A stretch of 64,000 nucleotides of DNA from Hanstruepera marina. GTDB lineage: Bacteria > Bacteroidota > Bacteroidia > Flavobacteriales > Flavobacteriaceae. Positions within the stretch are counted from its first letter, which is position 1; each line of letters opens with the position of its first letter. Below, one piece after another: positions 17,565 through 26,681 of the stretch. The stretch is taken from the NCBI RefSeq assembly GCF_019880635.1, contig NZ_JAINVX010000004.1, positions 62,001 through 126,000 on the forward strand, in the 5' to 3' direction. Both the position numbers and the translations under genes were made by a program. The notes beneath the pieces were generated by a model, which made no database searches, was not told the DNA's origin, and saw only the letters and a list, made by a program, of their open reading frames with translations.

Positions 17565-18169
17565 AATTAAATAGGTTGAATTTCATGTTTTAGACTTGGA
17601 GTATTGCCAAAGGTTTAATTTGGAGTTAAAATGGTTTAGCAATTGTTGGGTCGGGTTTTTGGTGTTTTCGACAGTGGAGCAGTAGGCTTCCAGTCCCGAC
17701 CGTTGTGGCAATTTGGTTTAGCAGGGCGTTGGGACGGATGTCCAAAGGGCGGGAATTGCGTAGCAATGTAGCAACTTGGTTGAAGCCGCAGGCTTTCAAA
17801 TCCGTCCCAACTCCGGATAAGAGCACTTTTTTGTATCCATTATCAGATTTTTATCTTTATTATTTACCTTTTTGCATGCTTGGCTTTGTGTATACCATTT
17901 TTAAGATTAAGAAAAAGTGTTGTATAATGATATCAGGATTTATGTATTAACCTGTATAGCTATTTTAGGACGGGTCAAGGACGGGTCATGTGCGAATCTT
18001 AAGTATAGCTTAAGTATGGATAGTGTATGGATAACATCGATTTTTCCTACAAATTATAGAATCATAAAAAGCATGTTTCTTCAACTCTTAAAAGACGTTA
18101 ATTAACAATATTTTATTACTACTCAAAATGGCTTCTTTGTAACTTAATAACCAACTAAATTTCAAGGCT
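17565..18169. other. 605-bp intergenic region without a convincing gene
   Basis: Short frames run through this stretch on both strands (for example 17626-17826 and 17705-17950) but none shows a family, a start site with a leader, or protein-like composition. The middle part (17640-17820) is clearly more GC-rich than the surroundings and carries nested palindromes, annotated separately. From about 17830 to 18169 I see only AT-rich sequence with the promoter region of the dioxygenase-like gene. Confidence 0.6.
17649..17811. repeat. GC-rich palindromic (REP/MITE-like) element
   Basis: Two units. Unit 1 is a 7-bp inverted repeat, GGTCGGG (17649-17655) with CCCGACC (17695-17701). Unit 2 is a perfect 12-bp inverted repeat, 17728-17739 with 17800-17811 (GTTGGGACGGAT / ATCCGTCCCAAC). 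It encloses two small hairpins, ATTGC-GTA-GCAAT (17755-17767) and AAGCC-GCA-GGCTT (17783-17795). Composition and architecture differ from the rest of the window. Confidence 0.6.
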
Positions 18170-18844
18170 ATGCGTTTCTCAACTATCCATTCAACTATCA
18201 TGCTTGGTTTAAGTCTGTTGGTACTATCCTGCCAAGGGCAAACCAAACAACCAACAAATACCAAAACTACATCACAAACAACCAACGCCCTTGTTGGCGG
18301 CCCGTTTGAAAACCGCGACTTTATGTTTATTGGTATGCCCAAGAACCTTAAACCAACAGACACCTGTCCGGCGTGGGAGCAAGAAGGGCAGAAACTCCTT
18401 ATTTCGGGAACCATTTTTAAAAGCGATGGTAAAACACCGGCTCCCAATGTCATTCTCTATTACTACCATACTGATGTATATGGCAAGTACCCCAATGCCA
18501 AAACCTTGGATAGCCGTATAGCAAGGCACGGGTATATGCGCGGTTGGGTAAAAAGTGATGCACAAGGGCAGTATGCGATTTATACCGTTAGACCAGCAAG
18601 TTATCCCAATACGGAAATCATGGCACATATCCATCCAGCAATAAAAGAACCAGAAATAGATATACCATATTATATTGATGAATGGGTGTTTGATGACGAT
18701 CCCTTTTTAACCCAAAGGCAACGCCAAAATATGCGCAATAGAGGAGGAAGCGGCATTCTAAAAACGACTCAAGAAGGAGATTTACAGGTTGCCAAGCACG
18801 ATATTATTCTGGGGTTGAACATTCCCAATTACCCTAATAAGTAA
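18170..18844 (+). CDS. Intradiol ring-cleavage dioxygenase-like lipoprotein
   Basis: 224 residues with a lipoprotein signal ending LLVLSC. The fold motifs of protocatechuate/catechol intradiol dioxygenases follow: LISGTIFKSDGKTPAPNVIL, then YHTDVYGKYP (first Tyr ligand), GQYAIYTVRPASYPN (second Tyr) and AHIHP (the two His ligands). All four expected iron ligands can be placed. An exported, membrane-anchored member is unusual for an aromatic-degradation enzyme, but such proteins are common in Bacteroidota and their substrate is unknown. No ring-cleavage pathway genes are nearby. Confidence 0.85.
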   Translation: MRFSTIHSTIMLGLSLLVLSCQGQTKQPTNTKTTSQTTNALVGGPFENRDFMFIGMPKNLKPTDTCPAWEQEGQKLLISGTIFKSDGKTPAPNVILYYYHTDVYGKYPNAKTLDSRIARHGYMRGWVKSDAQGQYAIYTVRPASYPNTEIMAHIHPAIKEPEIDIPYYIDEWVFDDDPFLTQRQRQNMRNRGGSGILKTTQEGDLQVAKHDIILGLNIPNYPNK

Positions 18845-18949
18845 AAAAAGAAGAAAATTCCTTAAAATATTTTTATATTTTAGTGAGGTAGTTAATCCTG
18901 CCTCCAAGCTCTGCCGTTTGCTTTATTACGTCAATATTTTCTTGAAAGT

Positions 18950-19843
18950 ATGAGTTCAAACACGTCCAACAGTGCCTTTCGTCCTAAAACAATAATTTCC
19001 CTCAAGTCTCTTTTTTTAACTGTAATTGGTGTCGTTTGTGCCGTTGTGGCCATTAAGGGGTTCATGATTCCCAATCATTTTCTGGATGGTGGTTTATTGG
19101 GAATCTCAATTCTTATCCACGAATTTTATAATATAGATGTCAGTATTCCATTGGTATTGCTTAATCTACCCTTTGTATATATTGGTTATAAAAAAATAGG
19201 TAAAAACTTCGCTGCACATGCCTTTTTGGCTGTAATTCTTTTGGGCATAGTCATGAATGTATTACCAGTTCCAGAGATAACCAAAGACCATTTTCTTACA
19301 GCTGTTTTCGGTGGCGTGTTTGTGGGTTTGGGTATTGGTTTTGTAATTCGAGGTGGTGGTGTAATAGATGGTTTAGAGGTTATTGCCGAGTATTCCAATA
19401 AAAAATTTGGACTCTCCACCAATGAAATTATTATGGCTATAAACACAACTATTTTTCTAATTATAGCCTTTTATTTAGGACTCGAAAAAGCAATGTATTC
19501 CATTGTAACCTATTTTACAGCCTTAAAAGTTTCAGATTATGTGGTTGATGGATTTGAGAAATTGATATCACTAACAGTTATTTCTCCAAATGCTGATTTG
19601 GTAAAGAAACTTATTGTAAACAATTTTGATAAAGCCATAACGGTTTACAAAGGCGAACGTGGTAATCTGCCAGGCTCATTTCATGTAAAGCACGATTGTG
19701 ATATAATAGTTACCGTGGTATCCAGATTGGAAGTTCATAAAATTAAGAAAGCCATTCAAGAAGCAGATCCTGAAGCCTTTACCTATGTACAGAATATTGG
19801 CGAAATTACGGGCGGAATAGTAAGTAAACGGAAAACACATTAA
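18950..19843 (+). CDS. YitT family membrane protein
   Basis: 297 residues: about five to six membrane helices in the first 210 residues (VIGVVCAVVAIKGFMIPNHFLDGG and GVFVGLGIGFVIRGGGVIDG are typical). A cytosolic DUF2179 domain follows, with an ITVYKGERG-like strand and IVTVVSRLEVHKI. YitT/DUF161 proteins are of unknown function. The gene is 2 bp upstream of the HD-domain gene, and the adenylate cyclase gene follows. This makes a three-gene unit that pairs a membrane protein with nucleotide-signalling enzymes. Confidence 0.9.
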   Translation: MSSNTSNSAFRPKTIISLKSLFLTVIGVVCAVVAIKGFMIPNHFLDGGLLGISILIHEFYNIDVSIPLVLLNLPFVYIGYKKIGKNFAAHAFLAVILLGIVMNVLPVPEITKDHFLTAVFGGVFVGLGIGFVIRGGGVIDGLEVIAEYSNKKFGLSTNEIIMAINTTIFLIIAFYLGLEKAMYSIVTYFTALKVSDYVVDGFEKLISLTVISPNADLVKKLIVNNFDKAITVYKGERGNLPGSFHVKHDCDIIVTVVSRLEVHKIKKAIQEADPEAFTYVQNIGEITGGIVSKRKTH

Positions 19844-19845
19844 CA

Positions 19846-20421
19846 ATGACCCCATCTCAATTTCAGGAAATCTATAACGAAGCATTAGATATATTGGCCG
19901 AAAACCTGCCAGAGTATTTATGGTATCATAGCCTAGAACATACGTTATATGTATTTGATAGAGCCATATATATTGGCAAAAAAGAAGGAGTCTCCAACGA
20001 AAATCTATTACTCCTAAAAATTGCGGCTTTATATCATGATATGGGTTTTATTAACACCCAAGTTGAACACGAACAGGAGAGCTGTAAAATAGCTAAAGCA
20101 AATCTTAAAAAATACAACCTAACTAGTGCCGAAATACAAACTATTTGCGGTATGATTACGGCCACAAAAATACCCCAAAAACCCAAAAACCATTTGGAAG
20201 CCATTTTAGCAGATGCCGATTTGGAATACTTGGGTACCACAAGGTTTCAAGAGGCCAGTGATAGACTTTACAAAGAGTTAAAGCATTTTAATCCAGCATT
20301 GTCAAAAAGTAAATGGAATACCATACAAAAGACATTTTTAACCAACCACCATTACCATACTGATTTTTGTAAACGTTATAAAACCCATCGTAAACATAAA
20401 AATATGGAAATGTTGAATTAA
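19846..20421 (+). CDS. HD-domain phosphohydrolase
   Basis: 191 residues with the HD metal set: YHSLEHTLYVFDRA (first His), ALYHDMGF (HD pair) and ADADLEYLG (last Asp). This is the small predicted metal-dependent HD group. HD proteins of this size hydrolyse nucleotides or cyclic-nucleotide-type substrates. With a class III cyclase gene 11 bp downstream, a phosphodiesterase role in the same circuit is an attractive inference, but there is no direct sequence proof. Confidence 0.85.
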   Translation: MTPSQFQEIYNEALDILAENLPEYLWYHSLEHTLYVFDRAIYIGKKEGVSNENLLLLKIAALYHDMGFINTQVEHEQESCKIAKANLKKYNLTSAEIQTICGMITATKIPQKPKNHLEAILADADLEYLGTTRFQEASDRLYKELKHFNPALSKSKWNTIQKTFLTNHHYHTDFCKRYKTHRKHKNMEMLN

Positions 20422-20432
20422 ACCATAGCATC

Positions 20433-21584
20433 ATGGAAAACCTTGATCAAGACATCCTCAATACCTTTAACGAGTTTTGGTATATGTGGGCCAAACGTGC
20501 CAAAGGAGAGGCTACTATTAATGATTTAAAGCAGTATTTTGATTCCGAAGTAAGCAGTATTGGAACTGGTGAACATGAAATAGGAAAGGATTTAGAAACG
20601 GTTATTGAAAACTTTTCTTACGATTTAAAGGAATTACAAAAGCCTTTTAAATTGGATGTGTTTTATGAAAAAGCCAAAGTATTGTCACCAACATCAGGTG
20701 TTGTAGAGGCTGAAGCAAATGTTGAAATAGATTTGGATGCCAACGAACCGCTTAAGCTTCATATTAGGTTTTCAACTGTTTTTATATTGAGGGCTGGTAA
20801 ATGGCTAATAAAGCACAACCATGTATCATTTCCATCAAAAGACCAAGGCGTTGGCGAATCCTATCCATTAGACGCCTTAACAGCGCAGAACAATAGACTT
20901 CAAGCATTGGTGGAACAACGTACGCAGGAGTTGGAGGAAAAAACGGTATTATTAGAAAAAGAAAAGGATAAAACAGAAAAACTCTTGTTTAACATTTTGC
21001 CAAGAAAAATAGCTAAAGAATTGTTGGATAATGGATATAGTGTCCCGGTACGTCATGAAAACGTGAGTGTTATTTTTACCGATTTTGTAGAGTTTACAGA
21101 AATTGCCTCTCAAATCACCGCTAGAGAATTGGTTGAAGAATTAAACGATATTTTCTTCCATTTTGATAGTTTAATAAAAGAACAGGAATTGGAAAAAATA
21201 AAAACCATAGGTGATTCTTATATGGCTGTATGCGGTCTGCCAGAACCGCATAATGAACATGCGTTTCGATGCATAGTGGTGGCAAGACAAATGTTAAGCT
21301 TTATTGAAGACCGTAATAGTAAACGCGATATCAAGTGGCAAATGCGTATAGGTATCCATTCTGGTCCAGTTGTGGCTGGAATTGTAGGGAACGATAAATT
21401 TGCCTACGATTTGTGGGGCAGAACCGTTAATTTGGCAAGTAGGTTGGAAGGTGCGGGCTTAAAAGGAAGAATTAATATTTCTGAAGACACATACCATTTA
21501 ATTAAGGAGTCAATTCCATGTGAGTATCGAGGTAAACAACTAATTAAAGGAAATAAGGAAGTTGATATGTACTTTGTAAATTAA
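20433..21584 (+). CDS. Class III adenylate cyclase with N-terminal NTF2/SnoaL-like domain
   Basis: 383 residues. Residues 1-140 look like a SnoaL/NTF2-like (DUF4440-type) ligand domain. Residues ~150-185 form a coiled coil (VEQRTQELEEKTVLLEKEKD). Residues ~200-380 are the catalytic domain. Metal Asp residues are in FTDFVEFT and KTIGDSYM. The base-selecting pair is Lys in IKTIGD and Asp in YDLWGRTVNLASR, the combination for ATP; Asn and Arg of the transition-state site are in VNLASR. There is no membrane segment, so it is a soluble cyclase. It is the last gene of the YitT-HD-cyclase unit and is followed by a hairpin terminator. Confidence 0.9.
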   Translation: MENLDQDILNTFNEFWYMWAKRAKGEATINDLKQYFDSEVSSIGTGEHEIGKDLETVIENFSYDLKELQKPFKLDVFYEKAKVLSPTSGVVEAEANVEIDLDANEPLKLHIRFSTVFILRAGKWLIKHNHVSFPSKDQGVGESYPLDALTAQNNRLQALVEQRTQELEEKTVLLEKEKDKTEKLLFNILPRKIAKELLDNGYSVPVRHENVSVIFTDFVEFTEIASQITARELVEELNDIFFHFDSLIKEQELEKIKTIGDSYMAVCGLPEPHNEHAFRCIVVARQMLSFIEDRNSKRDIKWQMRIGIHSGPVVAGIVGNDKFAYDLWGRTVNLASRLEGAGLKGRINISEDTYHLIKESIPCEYRGKQLIKGNKEVDMYFVN

Positions 21585-21620
21585 AAGCCCGAATAACCAA
21601 ATGGTAATCCAGGCTTTTTA
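21583..21620. terminator. Bidirectional hairpin terminator
   Basis: AAAAGCC (21583-21589) pairs with GGCTTTT (21612-21618), and an inner ACCA/TGGT pair closes part of the loop. It ends in a T-run on the plus strand and an A-run on the other side. It overlaps the stop codon of the cyclase gene and serves the convergent gene at 21644 too. Confidence 0.65.
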
Positions 21621-21643
21621 AGTAATAACTAAATAGGGTTAAG

Positions 21644-22351
21644 TTACTTTGTCTTTATTTTCTTTTGCTTCTTTACTTTACCGTTTTGTTTGTAATAGTA
21701 AAAGTCTTCATCGGTATTCCAATCGTGGTCCCAGTCATCATCATAAGTATCATGGTGCCCATTATGATTGGTTGTACAACTTAATTCACCACAAACACCA
21801 CACATGGTACTAAACGGGTTTACAAAACCAAAAGTGCTCATTATTTCACCAAATCGGTTATACCTAACTGTTAATCCGCCTACGCGTTTTAATAAGCCAG
21901 ACCTATTATTATATTGCATGTATACTGATCCAGCACGTTTTATTTTACCAAATCGGTCATAATTAATAAATACATTTCCAATGCGTCTCACTTTACCATC
22001 ACGGTCATGTTGAATGATTACGCCTCGATTTCTTGGTGTCGAAAAATGAACGCGGCTAACCGTTCCTGGAGCTCCAAAAGTTGTGTTAACAGAGCCACGT
22101 CTTGTTACAGTTGTGGAGCTTCTATAATAATTGTCATGGTATGGTACAGTATTAACCACATTGGTGTTAAAATCAAAACTACCATCAGGAAAAATCATAA
22201 ATTCCACACCACGCTCTACAAACATAATAGGTTGTGCATAACGATAGCGTGTAATTAAATCTTCACCTTGAACTGTAGCATGTTTTTCTGTTGCTGTTAC
22301 AGTTGTTAATCCTATTAACAACACTGTAATAAAAAGTACTTGTTTTTTCAT
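21644..22351 (-). CDS. Secreted protein with FPDG...FDF domain, paralogue of the 3.1-kb gene
   Basis: 235 residues with a signal peptide (MKKQVLFITVLLIGLTTVTAT). The mature part shares with the protein at 3095-4186 the blocks ERGVEFMIFPDGSFDF, VRRIGNVFINYDRFG and GGLTVRYNRFG, and the ending GFVNPF. The C terminus holds CGVCGELSC, an Asp/His-rich stretch (NHNGHHDTYDDDWDHDW) and a Lys tail, so it could bind metal. The function is unknown. It carries the same sigma-54-like promoter motif as its paralogue. Confidence 0.85.
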   Translation of the reverse strand: MKKQVLFITVLLIGLTTVTATEKHATVQGEDLITRYRYAQPIMFVERGVEFMIFPDGSFDFNTNVVNTVPYHDNYYRSSTTVTRRGSVNTTFGAPGTVSRVHFSTPRNRGVIIQHDRDGKVRRIGNVFINYDRFGKIKRAGSVYMQYNNRSGLLKRVGGLTVRYNRFGEIMSTFGFVNPFSTMCGVCGELSCTTNHNGHHDTYDDDWDHDWNTDEDFYYYKQNGKVKKQKKIKTK

Positions 22352-22414
22352 AATACTAGGATTTTAGATTTTGCCTACTCATTAGCTTTTCGGCTTACGC
22401 TATTTGTTTAGCTA

Positions 22415-22432
22415 GTTTCAATTGTCGTGCCA
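22415..22432 (-). promoter_or_regulatory. Sigma-54-like promoter (TGGCAC-N5-TTGAAAC)
   Basis: On the minus strand TGGCAC (22432-22427), five bases (GACAA), then TTGAAAC (22421-22415), preceded by a T-rich stretch. The same motif and spacing are found before the paralogous gene at 3095-4186. Here the leader to the ATG at 22351 would be about 60 bases. Confidence 0.5.
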
Positions 22433-22602
22433 AAATTTTAAATCATTGATTTACAACAGCATATGAGTTTGTGTGCTCTGCTAAAATTAATGATTGTAAC
22501 ATTTTTGGTGAAAACCCTTCTAATAAATAGAACTTGAATTTGGCTTTTAAAATACTATTAAATTAAAATTTTAGTAAATTTAAATCCTACTAACCATCAA
22601 TT

Positions 22603-23667
22603 ATGGAAACTAAACAGACCACGTGTAAAAATTGTGAAAAAGAGTTTCAGGAAGGCTTTGAGTTTTGTCCGCATTGTGGGCAGAAATCTAAAGACGAACT
22701 TACCATAGGTGTTTTATTTTACAATACCATAAGTAATTACTTTTCTTTCGATGCGCGTTTTTTTAAGAGTTTTATTCCGTTGATGGTAAAGCCAGGGTAT
22801 TTAGCTAAAAAGTTTTTGGAAGGTAAGCGTCTGTTGTATCTACATCCAGCACAGATGTATTTATTTATATCGGTTATTTTTTTCTTTTTGTTTTCGTTTG
22901 TAGCTAGAGAACAGGAAGAAAGTATTGATAGAGCATTAAAACGTGATTTTGAAAAGGCCAAAAAAGTTATAGATACGCTTTCTGAAAAAGGTTTAGATTC
23001 TGCACAAGTAGCCAAACTAATGAAACCTTATGAAGCCAATAAGGATAAGTTAGGCTTAAATGAAGATGAACTCAAAGAATTAGATTCAGTTATTAAGACA
23101 GGAGGTAATACAAAAACCAATATGAATTTTGGGTTTGATAAAAACAAAATAGATTCCCTTATTGATAGTGGTGCATCAGATAAGGTTATCTACAAAGAAA
23201 TGGGAATGGATGATGATGCGGGCTATTTTATAAAACGATTTTATGAACAGATGCTTAAGTTTTATAAAACCAAAAGTGGAGGCTCGGTACTTAAGGCGTT
23301 TTATGATACCATACCAATTGCCATGTTCTTTTTGCTGCCAATTTTTGCATTGATTCTTAAGCTATTTTATTTTAGAAAAGGGCCTTATGCTTACCATTTG
23401 GTGTTTAGTTTTTACTTCTTTTCCTTTTTGTTCACAGTATTTAGTATTCTATTGCTGTTGAATTTTGCTTGGGAAGCTTTTCCAGGTTGGTTAATCACGC
23501 TGATAATTCTATCAACGTTCATATATTTGTTTTTAGCCTTAAAACGGTTTTATGATCAAGGTTGGTTTTTAAGCTTTTTAAAAAGTGGTATGGTTACCTT
23601 TACCTTTTTTGTGTTTTTATTTCCAGCTTCTTTGGCAGTACTTTTTGTGGCGTTTTTATCGTATTAA
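22603..23667 (+). CDS. DUF3667 zinc-ribbon membrane protein
   Basis: 354 residues. It begins with a rubredoxin-like zinc ribbon (CKNCEKEF, then CPHCGQKS), followed by the DUF3667 signature RLLYLHPAQMYLFISVIFFFLF. An acidic/basic helical segment of about 130 residues comes next, then four membrane helices at the C terminus. The function of the family is unknown. The protein's 3' end overlaps that of uvrA, on the opposite strand, by 4 bases. The upstream 250 bp hold the divergent sigma-54-like promoter and nothing else recognisable. Confidence 0.87.
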   Translation: METKQTTCKNCEKEFQEGFEFCPHCGQKSKDELTIGVLFYNTISNYFSFDARFFKSFIPLMVKPGYLAKKFLEGKRLLYLHPAQMYLFISVIFFFLFSFVAREQEESIDRALKRDFEKAKKVIDTLSEKGLDSAQVAKLMKPYEANKDKLGLNEDELKELDSVIKTGGNTKTNMNFGFDKNKIDSLIDSGASDKVIYKEMGMDDDAGYFIKRFYEQMLKFYKTKSGGSVLKAFYDTIPIAMFFLLPIFALILKLFYFRKGPYAYHLVFSFYFFSFLFTVFSILLLLNFAWEAFPGWLITLIILSTFIYLFLALKRFYDQGWFLSFLKSGMVTFTFFVFLFPASLAVLFVAFLSY

Positions 23668-26450
23668 AGTTTGTCTTTTAAATACTTGCCAGTAATGGAT
23701 TGTTTGTTTACTACTAGCTCTTCAGGTGTGCCTTCTGCTACAAGATTTCCACCGCGTTTTCCACCTTCAGGGCCTAAATCAACAATATAATCGGCGCATT
23801 TAATAAGTTCCAGATTGTGTTCAATAACAATAATGGAATGGCCCTTGCCAATTAAAGCTTGAAACGATGTCAATAGTTTCTTAATATCATGAAAGTGTAA
23901 TCCCGTAGTGGGTTCATCAAAAATAAATAAGGTATTCGTTCCTCTTGTACCTTTACCTAAAAAGCTGGCCAATTTTATACGCTGCGCCTCACCACCTGAA
24001 AGGGTAGAGGAACTTTGCCCCAAAGTAACATAACCTAAACCAACATCTTGAAGGGGTTGTAGTTTACCTTGAATTTTGGTTTGGTTATGAGTTGAAAAAA
24101 ATGTTATAGCATCATCAATAGTAAGATTTAGAATATCATCAATAGTTTTGTCCTTAAAAGTAACTTCCAGAACCTCTTTTTTAAAACGTTTACCATTACA
24201 AGTTTCGCAAGTTAAATGCACATCGGCCATAAATTGCATTTCAATGGTCACTTCACCTTCACCTTTACAAGTTTCACAGCGGCCACCATCTACATTAAAC
24301 GAAAAATGTTTGGCTTGGTAATTACGAATCTTACTTAATTTTTGGTTGGCAAACAGCGCTCTAATATCGTCATAAGCCTTAATGTAGGTTACAGGGTTAG
24401 AACGCGATGATCGACCAATAGGATTTTGATCAACAAATTCAATGTGACCAATATTGTTAAAATTGCCTCTTAACTCCGAAAACTGTCCGGCTTTGTCACT
24501 AAAATCGGTTAGTTTTTTTTGAATAGCTGGATATACAATCTTTTTGATTAGTGTACTTTTACCGCTTCCAGAAACACCCGTTACAACTGTTAACATACCC
24601 AACGGTAAGGTAACATTAATATTTTTGAGGTTGTTTTCTTTTGCCCCAATGATTTCTATGGCATATTTAGACGTACGACGTTTTTTAGGGACTTCAATTT
24701 TAAGGGTTTCGTTCAAATATTGTGCAGTAAGTGAATCAGAACTTAAAATGGCATCGTAAGTACCAGTAGCTACAACATGACCACCAAAAGTACCAGCTTC
24801 TGGACCAATATCTATAATTTCGTCTGCCGCTTGCATAATGTCTTCATCATGCTCCACAACTATAACGGTATTGCCTAAATCGCGGAGCGCTTTTAAAACA
24901 CCAATTAAACGTTCGGTATCTTTAGGGTGAAGACCAATACTTGGCTCATCAAGAATATACATAGAGCCTACCAAGCTACTCCCTAATGATGTTGCCAAAT
25001 TTATACGCTGACTCTCACCGCCAGATAAGGTATTGGATTTTCGGTTTAGGGTTAAATAATTTAACCCTACATTGGTAAGATATGAGAGGCGATTATTAAT
25101 TTCTTTTAACAATCTGCTGGCTATATTTAAATCGGTATCAGACAGTTCCAATTGGTTAAAAAACAAGCTCAATTCGTCTATAGGCATATCAACCAAATCG
25201 GTAATGGTTTTTCCACCAACTTTTACATAAGTAGCTTCTGGACGCAAACGTTTACCGTTACAGGTTTTACATTTAGTTTTACCACGATAACGCGATAACA
25301 TCACGCGATTCTGGATTTTGTAGGCTTTAGATTCCAATTCGGCAAAAAAGCTATTTAAGCCTTCAAAATAGGCATTGCCTTCCCAAATAAGTTGCTTGTG
25401 TACCTCACTTAGTTCAAAATAGGGCTTATGAATAGGGAAATCGAATTTATGGGAGTTGTTAACCAATTGATCACGATACCAACTCATGCTTTCACCTCGC
25501 CATGGAAAGATGGCATTTTCATAAACCGATAAGCCGGTGTTGGGTATAACCAAATCATCATCTATACCTATAACATCGCCATAGCCTTCACATGTAGGAC
25601 AAGCACCATAAGGGTTATTAAAACTGAATAGATGAACGTTGGGCTCTAAAAATGTTATGCCATCCAATTCAAAAGAATTACTAAAGATCTTTTGGGAGTT
25701 ATTGGAAAGCTGTTCAATAATGCAATTGCCTTTACCTTCAAAAAAAGAAGTTTGAATGGCGTCGGCCAAACGATTGTAGAAATCTTCGTCGTCTTTTTTT
25801 ATAATACGATCTATTACCAGAAACAAATCAGTTTCATCAATAGCATCTATTTCTACTTCATCAATGCGTACAACATTGTCATTTACCTTAATTCTCGAAT
25901 AACCTTGTTGGTTTAAAACCTTTAGCTTGTCTGAAAGTTTACGGCCTTCTTCCAAATGTATAGGCGAGAGTAAAAGAAGCTTTTCGTTTTCTTCAAGCGC
26001 TTTGATATAATTTAAGACATCGGTCACGGTATCTTTTTTTACTTCATCTCCAGACTTTGGTGAATAAGTTTTACCAATCCGTGCATATAATAGCTTTAAA
26101 TAATCGTAAATTTCAGTTGTAGTTCCTACCGTTGAACGTGGGTTTGTAGAATTTACTTTTTGCTCAATAGCAATGGCAGGCGCAATTCCTTTAATAAAGT
26201 CTACTTTAGGCTTGTTTAAGCGCCCTAAAAATTGACGCGCATAGCTTGAAAGACTTTCTACATAACGCCTTTGACCTTCAGCATATAAAGTATCGAAAGC
26301 CAAACTGGACTTACCTGAACCAGATAAACCAGTAATGACAACTAATTTGTTGCGCGGAATAACAACATCAATATTTTTAAGGTTGTGTAATTTTGCACCT
26401 TTAATAATAATATTGTGTTTTGGATTTACTTCCGAAATATGAGTAGTCAT
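23664..26450 (-). CDS. uvrA: UvrABC excinuclease subunit A
   Basis: 928 residues with both ABC ATPase halves of UvrA: Walker A motifs [14 protein letters not shown] and [13 protein letters not shown], and signature motifs [14 protein letters not shown] and [14 protein letters not shown]. Zinc fingers are at [18 protein letters not shown] and CETCKGEGE...CETCNGKRF. Length and order are normal, so it should be the functional damage-recognition subunit of nucleotide excision repair. uvrB and uvrC are not in this window. A good flavobacterial -7 box lies 24 bases upstream of the ATG. Confidence 0.98.
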   Translation of the reverse strand: MTTHISEVNPKHNIIIKGAKLHNLKNIDVVIPRNKLVVITGLSGSGKSSLAFDTLYAEGQRRYVESLSSYARQFLGRLNKPKVDFIKGIAPAIAIEQKVNSTNPRSTVGTTTEIYDYLKLLYARIGKTYSPKSGDEVKKDTVTDVLNYIKALEENEKLLLLSPIHLEEGRKLSDKLKVLNQQGYSRIKVNDNVVRIDEVEIDAIDETDLFLVIDRIIKKDDEDFYNRLADAIQTSFFEGKGNCIIEQLSNNSQKIFSNSFELDGITFLEPNVHLFSFNNPYGACPTCEGYGDVIGIDDDLVIPNTGLSVYENAIFPWRGESMSWYRDQLVNNSHKFDFPIHKPYFELSEVHKQLIWEGNAYFEGLNSFFAELESKAYKIQNRVMLSRYRGKTKCKTCNGKRLRPEATYVKVGGKTITDLVDMPIDELSLFFNQLELSDTDLNIASRLLKEINNRLSYLTNVGLNYLTLNRKSNTLSGGESQRINLATSLGSSLVGSMYILDEPSIGLHPKDTERLIGVLKALRDLGNTVIVVEHDEDIMQAADEIIDIGPEAGTFGGHVVATGTYDAILSSDSLTAQYLNETLKIEVPKKRRTSKYAIEIIGAKENNLKNINVTLPLGMLTVVTGVSGSGKSTLIKKIVYPAIQKKLTDFSDKAGQFSELRGNFNNIGHIEFVDQNPIGRSSRSNPVTYIKAYDDIRALFANQKLSKIRNYQAKHFSFNVDGGRCETCKGEGEVTIEMQFMADVHLTCETCNGKRFKKEVLEVTFKDKTIDDILNLTIDDAITFFSTHNQTKIQGKLQPLQDVGLGYVTLGQSSSTLSGGEAQRIKLASFLGKGTRGTNTLFIFDEPTTGLHFHDIKKLLTSFQALIGKGHSIIVIEHNLELIKCADYIVDLGPEGGKRGGNLVAEGTPEELVVNKQSITGKYLKDKL

Positions 26451-26473
26451 AGGCTATTTAATGGAATAATTTA

Positions 26474-26482
26474 GCAAAGATA
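26474..26482 (-). promoter_or_regulatory. -7 promoter box for uvrA
   Basis: TATCTTTGC on the minus strand matches the Bacteroidota -7 consensus TAnnTTTG and lies 24 bases before the uvrA ATG. A clear TTG at the -33 position is not seen. Confidence 0.5.
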
Positions 26483-26548
26483 CTACAAGAAAATTGGCTT
26501 AAAAAATGGATTTTAATTCAATTTTTTATAAAAAAAAATAAAAATATT

Positions 26549-26581
26549 TTTGCTTTTTAGGAATGATTGTTGTTATATTTG
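26549..26581 (+). promoter_or_regulatory. Promoter for the ECF sigma factor gene
   Basis: TTTG (26549-26552), 21 bases, then TATATTTG (26574-26581): a good match to the Bacteroidota housekeeping promoter TTTG-N19-21-TAnnTTTG. Transcription would start near 26588 and give a ~90-base leader. Confidence 0.55.
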
Positions 26582-26625
26582 AGTTCTATTAACCTAAAAA
26601 TCACATAAGTAGCCTATAAGCAGAA

Positions 26626-26681
26626 CATTACTTTTTTAAAATTTAACCCCAACCCGGAATTATTTCTGGTAAAAAGTAATG
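26626..26681 (+). promoter_or_regulatory. Leader hairpin covering the sigma-factor start codon
   Basis: CATTACTTTTT (26626-26636) is perfectly complementary to AAAAAGTAATG (26671-26681), whose last three bases are the ATG at 26679. Inside the loop CCGGAA and TTCTGG form a second stem. The structure would hide the start codon and could control translation; another in-frame ATG lies 6 bases on, at 26685. Confidence 0.5.

Noticed and set aside
17728-17811. Integron attC site
   Set aside because: The inverted repeat begins with GTT and ends with AAC, the reverse of the RYYYAAC...GTTRRRY order, and no integrase gene is in the window.
17626-18105. Short frames on both strands in the 17.6-18.1 kb gap
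   Set aside because: They run across inverted repeats, have no recognisable domain and no start context; composition of the central part is atypical for coding sequence here.
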